A program made the translations under genes and the position numbers. A model generated the notes under the pieces. That model worked only from the letters and a program-made list of their open reading frames with translations, ran no database searches and was not told where the DNA came from. Shown piece by piece: positions 11,037 through 21,090 of a stretch of DNA of 64,000 nt. Source of the stretch: Colocasia esculenta (Eukaryota > Streptophyta > Magnoliopsida > Alismatales > Araceae); assembly GCA_014218235.1 (NCBI GenBank), contig CM024758.1, forward strand, positions 104,073,698-104,137,697, read 5' to 3'. How positions within the stretch are numbered: the first letter of the stretch is position 1; every line of letters begins with the position of its first letter.

Positions 11037-14000
11037 TTGTCTGATCCACATGTGCAGGAATGCCTAGCAGCCCACAATCAAAACAAATGGTACTTGGACA
11101 GTGGTTGCTCGAGACATACGACGGGCGACAAAGGAAAATTCTGTTTGCTCGTGGAAAAAGACGGAGGCCAAGTGATTTTTGGAGGTAACAACAAAGGCCA
11201 GATCATCGGCTCAGGTAAGGTTGGTAAGTTTGCCTCTAACTCCATAGACAATGTTTTACTTGTTGATGGCCTTCATCACAACTTGCTTAGCATAAGTCAA
11301 TTGTGTGATAAGGGTCATAAAATTATCTTTGAATCCAATTCATGTCAAATTCTTGATAAGAAAATAGGAAGTTTGAAATTTTCTGGAAAAAGAATAAACA
11401 ACATCTACATGGTTGATTTAGATGATCCAGAAAATAATGATTTGTGTCTTGTAGCAAACAAACAGGACGAGCTTACATTGTGGCATCGTAGGCTTGGTCA
11501 TGCTAGTTATAATGTGTTACATAAGATCATGAGGCTCAAACTGGTAGGTGGACTTCCTGAAATTCCATTCAATAAAAATAAAAATTTTTGTGATGCATGT
11601 GCACAGGGAAAACAAACCCGGAAATCCTTCAAATCAAAAGCACCGGTGAGTACTTCTAAAGCTTATGAACTGTTGCACATGGACCTATTTGGACCTACGA
11701 GAACACAAAGTCTCAATGGCAAGCGTTATGGTTTTGTCATTGTAGATAATTTCTCTAGGTTCACTTGGGTGAAATTTCTGGCTCACAAGAATGAAGCACT
11801 GAATGTTTTTGAAGAATTTTTCAATAAAGTTGAGCATGGAAATGTAAACAAAATATGCTCCATCCGCACTGATCACGGGGGAGAATTTGACAACAACTCC
11901 TTCACTGATTTTTGCAGGAACCAAGGTATAGAACACTTGTTTTCCTCCCCAAGAACTCCAGAACAAAGTGGGGTTGTGGAGAGGAAGAACAGAACCTTGG
12001 TGGAGATGGATCGCACGCTTCTGGTCAAGAATCAACTTGCAAGAACCTTTTGGGCAGAAGCGGTAAACACATCATGCTACATTCTTAACAGAGCCATGGT
12101 AAGATCGGTATTCAAGAAAACTCCTTACGAACTTTTGAAAGGTAAGAAACCCACCATTAGGTATTTCAAAGTTTTTGGTTCAAAAGTGTTCATACATAAC
12201 AATGATAAAAATGATTTGGACAAGTTTGAAGCCAAAGCGATCAAGGTATTTTTCTTGGATACTCAGAACACTCTAGAGCCTATAGGGTGTTTAATCTGAA
12301 AACTAGAAAAGTGGAAGAAACTCCACATGTTGTATTTGATGAATCTCAAACCAAGCCTAACAGTTCTAATCTTTACAAGTTTGCAGATGAAACTGAAGAT
12401 ACAACACTTGGAGAACTACAAAGAAAACCAAATGCAATCTCTAAAACAACTCTCAAAACTAAAAGTGGATATCTTCGCAGGTACGATGATGAAGATGACG
12501 GACATCTGTTCAGAAATGAAGAAGTACCTGCACAAGATCCACAACAACAAGATCAACCTCAAGCTGAAAGTCCTCCAGCCACCCCTCCTCCAGAACAACT
12601 TCCTCAAATGCAAGATCAACCCGGACCTTCAACAGTCACTAATGTGAGGTATTCTAAAGCTCATCCACTTGAGAATGTCATAGGTGACATAAATGACTCA
12701 GTTCAAACTAGGTCTCAGGTTAATCAAATAGTTGAACATGTTCATTTAGCTTTTGTATCTCAAGTGGAACCTAAAAATGTTGAAGAAGCATTAAAAGAAA
12801 ACTCATGGATTGATGCTATGCATGAGGATCTTGGGTAATTTCAACGAAATAATGTCTGAGTTTAGTTCCTAGAACCCCTGGAAATTTCTGTAATTGGGAC
12901 AAGATGGGTTTTTAGGAACAAACTCAATGAATAGGGTAAAGTGGTGAGAAACAAGGCTAGATTGGTTGCAAAGGGATATAATCAGGAGTTTGGTGTGGAC
13001 TTTGAAGAATCCTTTGCACCTGTAGCTAGGCTAGAAGCAGTTAGAATCTTGTTAGCATATGCATGCTCACACAAGTTTAAATTGTTTCAAATGGATGTCA
13101 AAACTGCTTTCTTGAATGGCTACATAAAAGAGGAAGTCTATGTCTCTCAACCACCTGGCTTTGAGGATCATCATAAACCAAACCATGTATTTAAATTGCA
13201 CAAAGCTCTTTATGGTTTGAAACAAGCACCCCGAGCTTGGTACGACAGGCTAAGCACATTTCTGGTAAGCAAAAACTACTCAAGAGGTAAGGTGGACCAA
13301 ACACTCTTTACAAAGAAAGTCCGCAATCATATCATAGTTGTTCAAGTTTATGTGGATGACATTATATTTGGTTCCACTAACCCTTCACTGTGTGAAGAAT
13401 TCTCACAACACATGCACAGTGAATTTGAGATGAGCTTAATGGGGGAGCTTCAATTTTTTCTTGGTTTGCAGGTTAAGCAGTTAGAAGACGGATTCTTCAT
13501 CAACCAAGAGAAATATGTAAAAGAACTGCTCAAAAGATTTCAGTTCGAACAAGCTAAGCCTGCCTCAACACCAATGAGCACAAGCATTAAGCTAGAAAGT
13601 GATGAGAAAGGTAAATCGGTAGATGCCAAACAATTCCGAGGTATGATTGGCTCACTCCTTTATCTTACTGCAAGTAGACCGGACATACAATTCAGTGTTT
13701 TTCTTTGTGCTAGATACCAATCTAGTCCAAAGGAAAGCCATTTAATTGCAGTCAAGAGAATTTTCAGATATCTCTCAGGTACGTATGACTTGGGCCTTTG
13801 GTATCCAGCAGGTAGTAGTTTTGAGTTGATTTCTTATTCTGATGCAGACTACGCTGGATGTAAAATTGACAGGAAAAGCACTAGTGGCTATTGCCAATTG
13901 CTTGGTGGTTGCATGGTTTCGTGGGCATCCAAGAAGCAACACTCAGTTGCACTCTCCACTGCAGAGGCAAATATGTTGCTGCAGGGAGTTGTGCGACACA

Positions 14001-14286
14001 AGTGTTGTGGATAAAGTCAACTGTATGACTATAACATGATATTGGATGCACACCTATCCTATGTGACAACACTAGTGTAATCAATCTATCAAAGAATCTC
14101 ATTCAACACTCTAGGACAAACACATAGAGATTCGTCATCATTTCTTGAGAGATGAGGTAGCCAATAAAACCTTGGAAATTAGCTTCATACCCACTGAAAA
14201 CAATGGCTGACATCTTTACCAAACCTCTGGCAGAAGATAGATTCACCACATTGAGAAGAGAATTGGGTTTGTGCAAATTGCAATGA
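11037..14286 (+). pseudogene. S pol (PR-INT-RT-RNaseH), broken
   Basis: Protease WYLDSGCSRH near 11088; pre-integrase HRRLGHAS near 11490; integrase core with MDLFGP, RTDHGGEF and VVERKNRT as the three acidic sites (about 11680-11990). Reverse transcriptase follows from 12941 with MDVKTAFLNG, PRAWYDRL and catalytic YVDDIIFGS. RNase H is SDADYAGC to LSTAEA and continues after a frameshift to ADIFTKPLAEDRF, ending at TGA 14284-14286. Frameshifts lie near 12260-12290, 12840-12940 (with stops) and 13970. Order and motifs place it in Copia; it cannot make a whole polyprotein. Confidence 0.9.
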
Positions 14287-14908
14287 AACTTAACACAAAT
14301 GTTAAGCATATGTCCCTTGTGTGCCCTAACTATGAGGTATATCAAATGGTGATGTGTGGAAGAACAAATTATGCTTGTTTGGAAACTCTCATTATGCGTG
14401 AGAAAATATTCTCCGCCAAGTATCCATAGTTATGTGGCATGAAAGGGGCATGTACTCTACATATGGATTTAGTTTCTTTACAATTATGCTCCATTCAAAA
14501 TTCTCTTTGAAAATCTGAAAACACTTGATGGTCTCTTACTACATGCTTGGTGTGCTTATTTGATTGGTCTATATGTGCAAATTTGTCTTCATGAACTTGA
14601 GTATCTTTGTACAAATAGCACACATTATGGGGGAGCAAGTTAAGGTTAGATGAATGCTAATGTGAAGGAAATCACTCAAATTTTTTCTATCTCAATTCCC
14701 TCACAACCTTTGATCAATTCTTTCTTTCATTCTATTCTTAAACTGCCTCTGAACAGGCATCTGTCGACAGCCTACAAGCACCCTGTCGACAGATCAGGCC
14801 AGACAGAACACTCTTTCTGTACACTGTGTACATCTGTCGACAGGTCCACTTTCCTCTGTCGACAGATATGTACAATCTTTGCCTCTCAGAACCCTTGATC
14901 TTCTGTCT
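14287..14908 (+). other. S spacer after pol, with GTCGAC pairs
   Basis: No gene. Contains a purine-rich GGGGGAGCAAG block near 14630 and two GTCGAC pairs at 14763/14785 and 14836/14858 (both 22 bp). Ends with the TGTCT target-site copy (14904-14908) of Z. Confidence 0.7.
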
Positions 14909-16545
14909 TGTTGGGTTGAGTGTGAAAAACAAATCATTTCCCCTCATATTTATGATGACAAGCTGTGATTTAATGCATAACCATTGGAACATGTAAAATA
15001 CATCACCTGAAATTACAATATTCAAAAGCATGTTTCCAAAACCTTTATCATTGATATTCATGATAATATTTTATCTAATGATTTATGCGTTTATTTTCTC
15101 AGGAATAAATATTTCTGCAAAGGTAGTGTCGACACAACCATCCTGGTGTCGACACAATGGTTCAGAACAAAGGCAGAAATGTGAAGAAAAGTCCATCTCA
15201 GGTCGACACGAGTCCAGAGCAGGTCGACACTAGCGACAGATTCCAGAGAATATTGAACAGATTGCCATCTCAGGTCGACACCAAATCAGGCAGTGTCGAC
15301 ACTAGATAGCCTTCCCAGAAGGCCAGTTTTGCTGTCTGGGACAGCAGGTCGACACACCTCATCTCAGGTCGACACTAGAGACCTCTTCCAGGGAACGGTT
15401 TTGCAAGTCTGGGACAGTGTGTCGACACACCTCTTGGGTAGGTCGACACACTCCGGAATCTCTGTGACTTAAGATTCCTCCTGGACACGTGGCACCCTAG
15501 GGAGATGTCAGATCAACATGGATCATGTGCCCACGTACCCCAAGGGTATCTTTCGGATATTTAGGGTATAAATACCCTCCTTAAGGGCACTCATCCCAAG
15601 AGAACCTTCTAAGAGCCTCCAAAAATTGCTTGTGGCAGCTAGAGAGTCTCTCCTCCCTGTTTCGCTCCCTCTTGTGCTTCCACACCTCAATTCACCCTTC
15701 TCCAAGCACAATGATCGAAGTTTGATCAACATGAAGCACTAGGATCAACTTCAAAGGAGCAGATCAAGTAGAAGCCAGCATTTGCGAAGCTCTCAAGGAA
15801 GATCCCACCATTAAAGTTGCAGAGCATCGACCAAGGGACTTCAAGTGATCAAGATGCTTCCAATTCGGCCTCTACAAGGGAGTTTTCTTGAAGAACAAGA
15901 ATTGTCAACCTCGAGTCTTAAATCTTTCTTGTTTCTTCTTGGCTATTCTAGAAATTGTGCATAATCTGTTGCACCACTTTCTTGAATGACCTTAATAGAT
16001 CAGATCATTGCTAGAGGATCTGGATCTTGTTGTTTTTCTTTTAGCAAGTGGTTGTGAGCCTGTGTGCTCAGGTTTTTGAGTCGTCGCACTCAAGTTGGGT
16101 TGTTGAGCAATCTTGCTCAGAGTCTAGAGTAGTCTTGCTCTAGGTAGTGTGTGAGTTGTCTAACTCATTTGTGGAGTTGTCAGGCTCCAGTGTGGGTTGT
16201 GTAACCCAGGTTTTTAGTGGATCCTCACTGTGTGTGAGGGGTGGATGTAGGAGTCACATGGTGTGATTTCTGAACCACCTAAAAATCTCTGTGCATTGGT
16301 CTATTTGTGGTTTGAATTTTCTCCTAGTTAGATGAATGCATAGGATCGTTTGAATCTATCTAATCAACTTGTTTACTCACTCCTATTGCTTACTCATTTA
16401 ATTCTCTTCAGATCTATGAAATTTGCTTTCAATCTAACTCTGATTCAAAAGACATTCAAAATTGGTTTTAGCTTCCGCATTAGTTGGCATAGATCTATTC
16501 AACCCCCCCTTCTAGATCTTGTCCACATCTTTTATCGATCCTTCA
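14909..16545 (+). mobile_element. Solo LTR Z inserted in S
   Basis: A 1637-bp unit from TGTTGGGTTGAG to GATCCTTCA with exact 5-bp target duplications TGTCT at 14904-14908 and 16546-16550. It has no internal domain, so it is a solo LTR left by LTR-LTR recombination. Five GTCGAC pairs lie at 15128/15148, 15202/15223, 15274/15295, 15348/15368 and 15421/15442, all before a TATAAATA box at 15567-15574. Its 3' part shares the TTCAACCCCC-TTCTAGAT block with the S LTR, so it is a related but different Copia family. Confidence 0.88.
15567..15574 (+). promoter_or_regulatory. TATA box of solo LTR Z
   Basis: TATAAATA about 120 bp downstream of the last GTCGAC pair, the same order as in the S LTR. Confidence 0.6.
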
Positions 16546-17943
16546 TGTCTGTGTGATCCTGTCGACATGCCATTTCTCCCTGTCGACAGACACACTGAAA
16601 GTTGGAACTTCAAGCCCATTTCTACACACATTCAGTGAGCAACTTCATGTTTAAGAAATAAGGTGTCTATAAGGTGTTAATGCATGTTTGACCACACCAT
16701 GTACAAATGATATTTAAGCTATTCTTTATACCACTATGATTTTCACATACTACTCATGTTTGGGTTGGTTCTATCATTTTGGAAACATTTCACAACTCTC
16801 AAGGACATACACCTCACTCCTCTAAATAATTTCTTTGTAGGCAAACATAGTTCTCAATTACTTGATCAGTCTTTCGTTATGGAACTGTATGTCTAATATT
16901 GATAGCTAATTATATAAACTACTTGATCTTGATATTTTAAAGCAATACTTGGAGAACAGCTACCTATTTCTGAAAAATAGCATTCACATAAGAAAAATAA
17001 AAATCAACTTCAAATTGGGATAAATATAGAGCAATGCTGTGTTTTGCTGAGTAACCGGGGTGATGGGCATCACAAATGTCTGCCCTCACGTCAAAAGGCT
17101 CACTCATCAACTCTGTACAACGGTATGCTAGACACTTCCACTGAGTAACTGGGGGTATGGGCACTTGTAATGTCTATCCTCACGTCAAAAGGTGTGAAGT
17201 CCTCTTAAGTACCACTTTTTCCCATTGCCTTTCTGAATTGCAAATAAAGAAAAATGAAATAGTGTGAAGCCTCCACTGAGTCATAATCCCAGAGTCATTG
17301 TTTATTATTATTGTCTTGACATATAGATATTCATTTCATGCATCATTGCCTATCAACAAAATGGGGATTGTGTTGTCTTACACTGCATTTATACAACAAA
17401 GGGTGAGAGTGCATTGTTCTTCATTTAGTAGTGTTTTCTTAATGCTCTAACTTAAAATTCCTTGGGTATTATGTTAAAACCATTAATGAAAATGATTGGT
17501 TTTTTATATCTTTGTATATGGTTGGTTAAAAATATGTGTTCACACTCTTTACACCCTTAAATAAAAACTTAGGAACCACTGCTCCCAAAGTTCCAATCAG
17601 AAAATGCCAAAACAACAAAAACTATTTTTTTGTTTGTCCCTATCGACAGGCACCAGGGCTCCTAGCGACAGTCGGCGGAAATTTTTTTGTTTTGAAGCCA
17701 AACGGGGGCCCGTCTACGGAGGATTTTGTGGGACCTGACCTTTTAAATTCTCACACACCTTTCTATAAAGGTTCCACACCCCTTCCACCCTTTCACACTT
17801 CCAAAACACCTCCTTCCCTCCTTCTCTCCAAAAAAACACCTTTCTCCAGGGCACCAGAAGAGATCCTTGCATCTTCTGCCCACTCTTCTTCTCTCTGTCT
17901 CCTCCTCTCTCTAGTCACCATCCACATCGAGCTAAAACCTCTG
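16546..17943 (+). other. S spacer before the extra ORF
   Basis: Holds one GTCGAC pair (16561/16582) that belongs to the same series as 14763-14863 before Z split them. A diverged 52-bp duplication starts CTGAGTAAC at 17047 and 17141 and ends CACGTCAAAAGG. CT-rich leader-like sequence lies just before the ORF (17810-17930). An open frame runs from 17536 but its first 136 codons look like untranslated leader. Confidence 0.6.
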
Positions 17944-19089
17944 ATGGCTCCATCGGCCAAGAAGATGGCATCCCGTCGTCGTCCTCGGTCTCCCGAAGCC
18001 GGTCAGGGCTCCAGGGCACACGTCGAGCGTCAAACGAAGCATCGGGAAGATCGTTTGCAGGAGCTCATCAGCCCGCCTACTCTTAGGCTTCTCGATGTCC
18101 ATGGAACCTTCACGAAGCTCGTGCGGCCCCGCTACATTGACTTCATCTCGTTGGAGGATATGTTTCCCGAACTCCAGCCTCTCTTTGATGTCCAGGGTTG
18201 GGCTCCCTTTTGCTACGATCACAAGCGGTACTCCCCAACTGCCGTGACCAAATTCTACAATAACCTCCGATTGTCCAGCAGCGGTGAGTTATACTCAAAG
18301 GTGAAACAGACTCCCATCCTAATAACTCCAAACCTCGTATCCACAGCCTTGCAAATCCCCAACACCGGGATAGACATCAAGTCCCATCATCCAACACCCG
18401 AAGAGTACCACACTCTCATTACTCTGCAGCCTTACGATCCTACTGATCGTAAGCAACTTAATGCCAACTCATTCCCTCCACTTCATCGTCTCATCCATCA
18501 CATCTTCACCACCCTCATAGTTCCCAAGGATGGTAGCCGAGAACTTGTGACCTCCCTTCACAAGTCTCTGCTTCATCAATTCCTACTAGCTGAACCCATC
18601 AACCTCCCTCTCCTCATGGTCTCTATTCTTCGCCTATGCGTTCGCAGTGCAAAGAGATCTATGCCCTATGCATGCCAACTCACTTCTCTCTTCCTATTCA
18701 TTGGCATTCAAATCCCAAAGGATGTGATGACGGATCTCAAATCCCGTAGCTCCTATGACCTCACGGCTGCTCAGAGGATGGGCTACAAGTTGGTAGATGG
18801 CCTTGTCACACGAGACCTCAAGGACAAAGGAGCAGCTGCTGCTGAGGATGATGGTGCTGACGAGGAAGATGAAGATGAAGAAAATGCTGAAAATGAAGAA
18901 GACTCCCAGTCTGAGCCACTAGATGCTCTGGGAGATGCTACTGCTGATGCTGCTGAGCCTTCCATCCGTCAACTACTTGCTCAGTTACAACTTCAGATGA
19001 CAACATGGTTTGATAGGCTCAATGCAAGAATGGACACAATGGACTCTAGCATTGCAGAACTGGATTCGCGTTGGACACCATTATTATGA
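17944..19089 (+). CDS. Extra ORF of S between pol and 3' LTR (plant transposon-associated protein)
   Basis: 381 codons from ATG 17944, preferred because it follows a CT-rich leader and starts a basic N-terminus (MAPSAKKMASRRRPRS). The central 250 residues resemble proteins often annotated as 'putative plant transposon protein': FVKLVRPRYIDF-like start, VTKFYNNLRLSSSGELYSKV, LQIPNTGIDI, HKSLLHQFLLAEPINLP. An acidic stretch rich in Asp/Glu follows, then a C-terminal heptad-like segment (LLAQLQLQMTTWFDRLN). It lies in the sense direction where SIRE-type elements carry an env-like or additional ORF, but I see no signal peptide or clear membrane segment. It is intact although gag and pol are broken. 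Family assignment is from memory of the pattern; the function is unknown. Confidence 0.6.
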   Translation: MAPSAKKMASRRRPRSPEAGQGSRAHVERQTKHREDRLQELISPPTLRLLDVHGTFTKLVRPRYIDFISLEDMFPELQPLFDVQGWAPFCYDHKRYSPTAVTKFYNNLRLSSSGELYSKVKQTPILITPNLVSTALQIPNTGIDIKSHHPTPEEYHTLITLQPYDPTDRKQLNANSFPPLHRLIHHIFTTLIVPKDGSRELVTSLHKSLLHQFLLAEPINLPLLMVSILRLCVRSAKRSMPYACQLTSLFLFIGIQIPKDVMTDLKSRSSYDLTAAQRMGYKLVDGLVTRDLKDKGAAAAEDDGADEEDEDEENAENEEDSQSEPLDALGDATADAAEPSIRQLLAQLQLQMTTWFDRLNARMDTMDSSIAELDSRWTPLL

Positions 19090-19426
19090 GCGTCGTGACG
19101 AACGTCGGGCTCCTACACAGCCAGCTGATGAAGATGCTTAGCTAGTTTATGTGTCTAGGATTGACTCCAGTCCTGTTATCCTATTTTCATTTGAATCCTA
19201 TTCTATTTTATGTAATGTTGCTTTCAAATGGTCATCATGCCATGTCTTTCCTTTACATGAATTTCTCCTATTAGCACCTCATGTACTGTGTATGCCTTAT
19301 GGAAAATCAATGCAAATCTTTATCTGTGCATAATACATGTGTCTCTGGTCTGTGCTTTTGGATGTTGTCAAAAGGGGGAGAAAACTCAATTGTGCACTTA
19401 CTTAATTGATTAATTTTGTGATCATC

Positions 19427-19439
19427 AAAAAGGGGAGAA
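19427..19439 (+). other. S polypurine tract
   Basis: AAAAAGGGGAGAA touching the 3' LTR; a second purine block AAAAGGGGGAGAAAA lies at about 19370. Confidence 0.85.
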
Positions 19440-20762
19440 TGTTGGGTTCACATTCTAAATAATAAATACAACGTTTTTGATGATGAACAATGTAAACAAA
19501 TGTGAACAATGTGAATTGAGTTTAATGCATGAGATCTTCATACAAATGACTTGTCATAATAACTTGGTACAATGCTTGATTATATATGTTCATAATATCT
19601 CACTAACTATGTTTACTAATGTAGGAGATATACTATGCAAGACATGTGCCAACAACAAGTATGAAAGATCAAGAAAAATCAAAAGACAGTGTACCTGTCG
19701 ACAGCCATCAAGACCCTGTTGACAGATACCAATAGTCAGCAACATACATGTTATGGAAAACAAGCCCTGTCGACAGCAACAAAGCCTCCTATCGACAGAA
19801 GCATACAATCAGAAAATCACGTTCTGGAAAACAAGCCCTGTCGACAGCAACAAGCCTCCTGTCGACATATGCATATAGTCAGAAGCCAGTGTTCTGAAAG
19901 AACAAGTTCTTGTCGACAGCAGGTGTATGACCTGTCGACAGACGTACAAATCTTCAGAAATGGAAGTTTCAAAGTTACTAAACTTGGTGTTTCCTACTAC
20001 CACGTCTCTCCATATGTAAACACCACTATATAAGCAACTTTCTGAAGTTAATCACGTACACAAGCAGCCTCCAAGCAAGAACCCTAAAGAGTTCTCAAGA
20101 GAAGTCTTGCTCTGCTGCTCTGCTTCAACCTACCGCCCAGAACAAAGAAGAGAAGTCTTCCCAGTGGAGGTGAAGCCTGAACGTCATGGATTGAAGTGTC
20201 TCCATCACCTTGTGATCATCAAGACGAAGCTTGAAGTCCAGCCAGACGTTTACCAGAAGAGTTTACAAATTTGGATTTGTTCTTCAACTCTCAAACTCTT
20301 CTTTGTTTCTACTTTTTCATATTTGTGTGTGTGTTGTGTTTCAAGCAGTCCTTGTGCTTGATACACGTGTGTGGGTGTTGATCTGATCGTGGTTGCACAT
20401 CAGATAACACGAGTGTGTGTGAGTTGTAGTTGTCAAACTAGCTCATAAGCAGATTGTTCTGCGTGTGTGTGGCCCGTGGATGTAGGATACACGAGTTGTG
20501 TACTCCGAACCACGTAAATCTACGTGTCTCGTGGTTTGAACGCTTTTACGCTAGATGTTTGGTAGGCACAGCGTCTATACACACATATTGTAGTTTGCTA
20601 TCTATCTGTCATCAAGTCACACACATCCACACATAGCTTAGAGTTTAATATTGTTTTGATAATCTGTGTTTTAAAGAAAGAAGGTGATAAACATTTTTAA
20701 TCGGCAGTAATCTATTCAACCCCCCTTCTAGATTACCATATAGGGAATTCCGCAACCCTTCA
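19440..20762 (+). repeat. S 3' LTR
   Basis: 1323 bp, aligned end to end with 7659-8988. Several differences fall in the GTCGAC motifs (GTTGAC, ATCGAC), and others are one- or two-base indels in TG runs. Confidence 0.93.
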
Positions 20763-21090
20763 CAGAACAGATTTTGGAGCCTGGACAGTATCTGTCGACA
20801 GCTAAAAGCTATCTGTCGACAACCATCTGTCGACAGCTAAGAGCTATCTGTCGACAGCTACTACTTTCCAGAACTCTGGGTTCTGGAAACTTAAGGCATG
20901 TCGACAGATGCGTTCTATCTCTCGACAGCCGCAAGACAACTTCTGGAAATGGAGATACATACCTCTAAAGGCTCTCCTATATGTTCCTATGAACTTATAC
21001 ATGATTAACACTTCAAAGAGGGGCTTAATCACACCTCTACACACTACTCTATATGAAGGAATCAAATAGAATAATAGGGACAACTGAAAC
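20763..21090 (-). mobile_element. Element E LTR, middle piece
   Basis: The stretch between S and A. Carries GTCGAC pairs at 20794/20815, 20829/20850 and 20900/20921 (the last partner is CTCGAC), all 21 bp apart. Ends with GAAAC, the target-site copy of A. Confidence 0.7.

Larger units (their letters stand above)
7659..20762 (+). mobile_element. Element S: Copia, SIRE/Maximus-like retrotransposon with extra ORF
   Basis: Two LTRs of about 1.33 kb (TG...CA) bracket an initiator-Met-tRNA primer site, gag, pol in Copia order (PR-INT-RT-RNaseH), a long 3' spacer, an extra ORF and a purine tract. Flanks CAAAA and CAGAA match at four of five bases as a decayed target duplication. By eye the LTRs differ at about 25 substitutions plus small indels, near 2%. 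gag and pol carry several frameshifts and stops. A solo LTR (Z) sits between pol and the extra ORF. The size without Z is about 11.5 kb, as expected for SIRE-type elements. Confidence 0.93.

Noticed and set aside
17536..17943. Upstream extension of the S extra ORF from the ATG at 17536
   Set aside because: Low-complexity, CT-rich leader-like sequence; the ATG at 17944 starts the recognisable protein.
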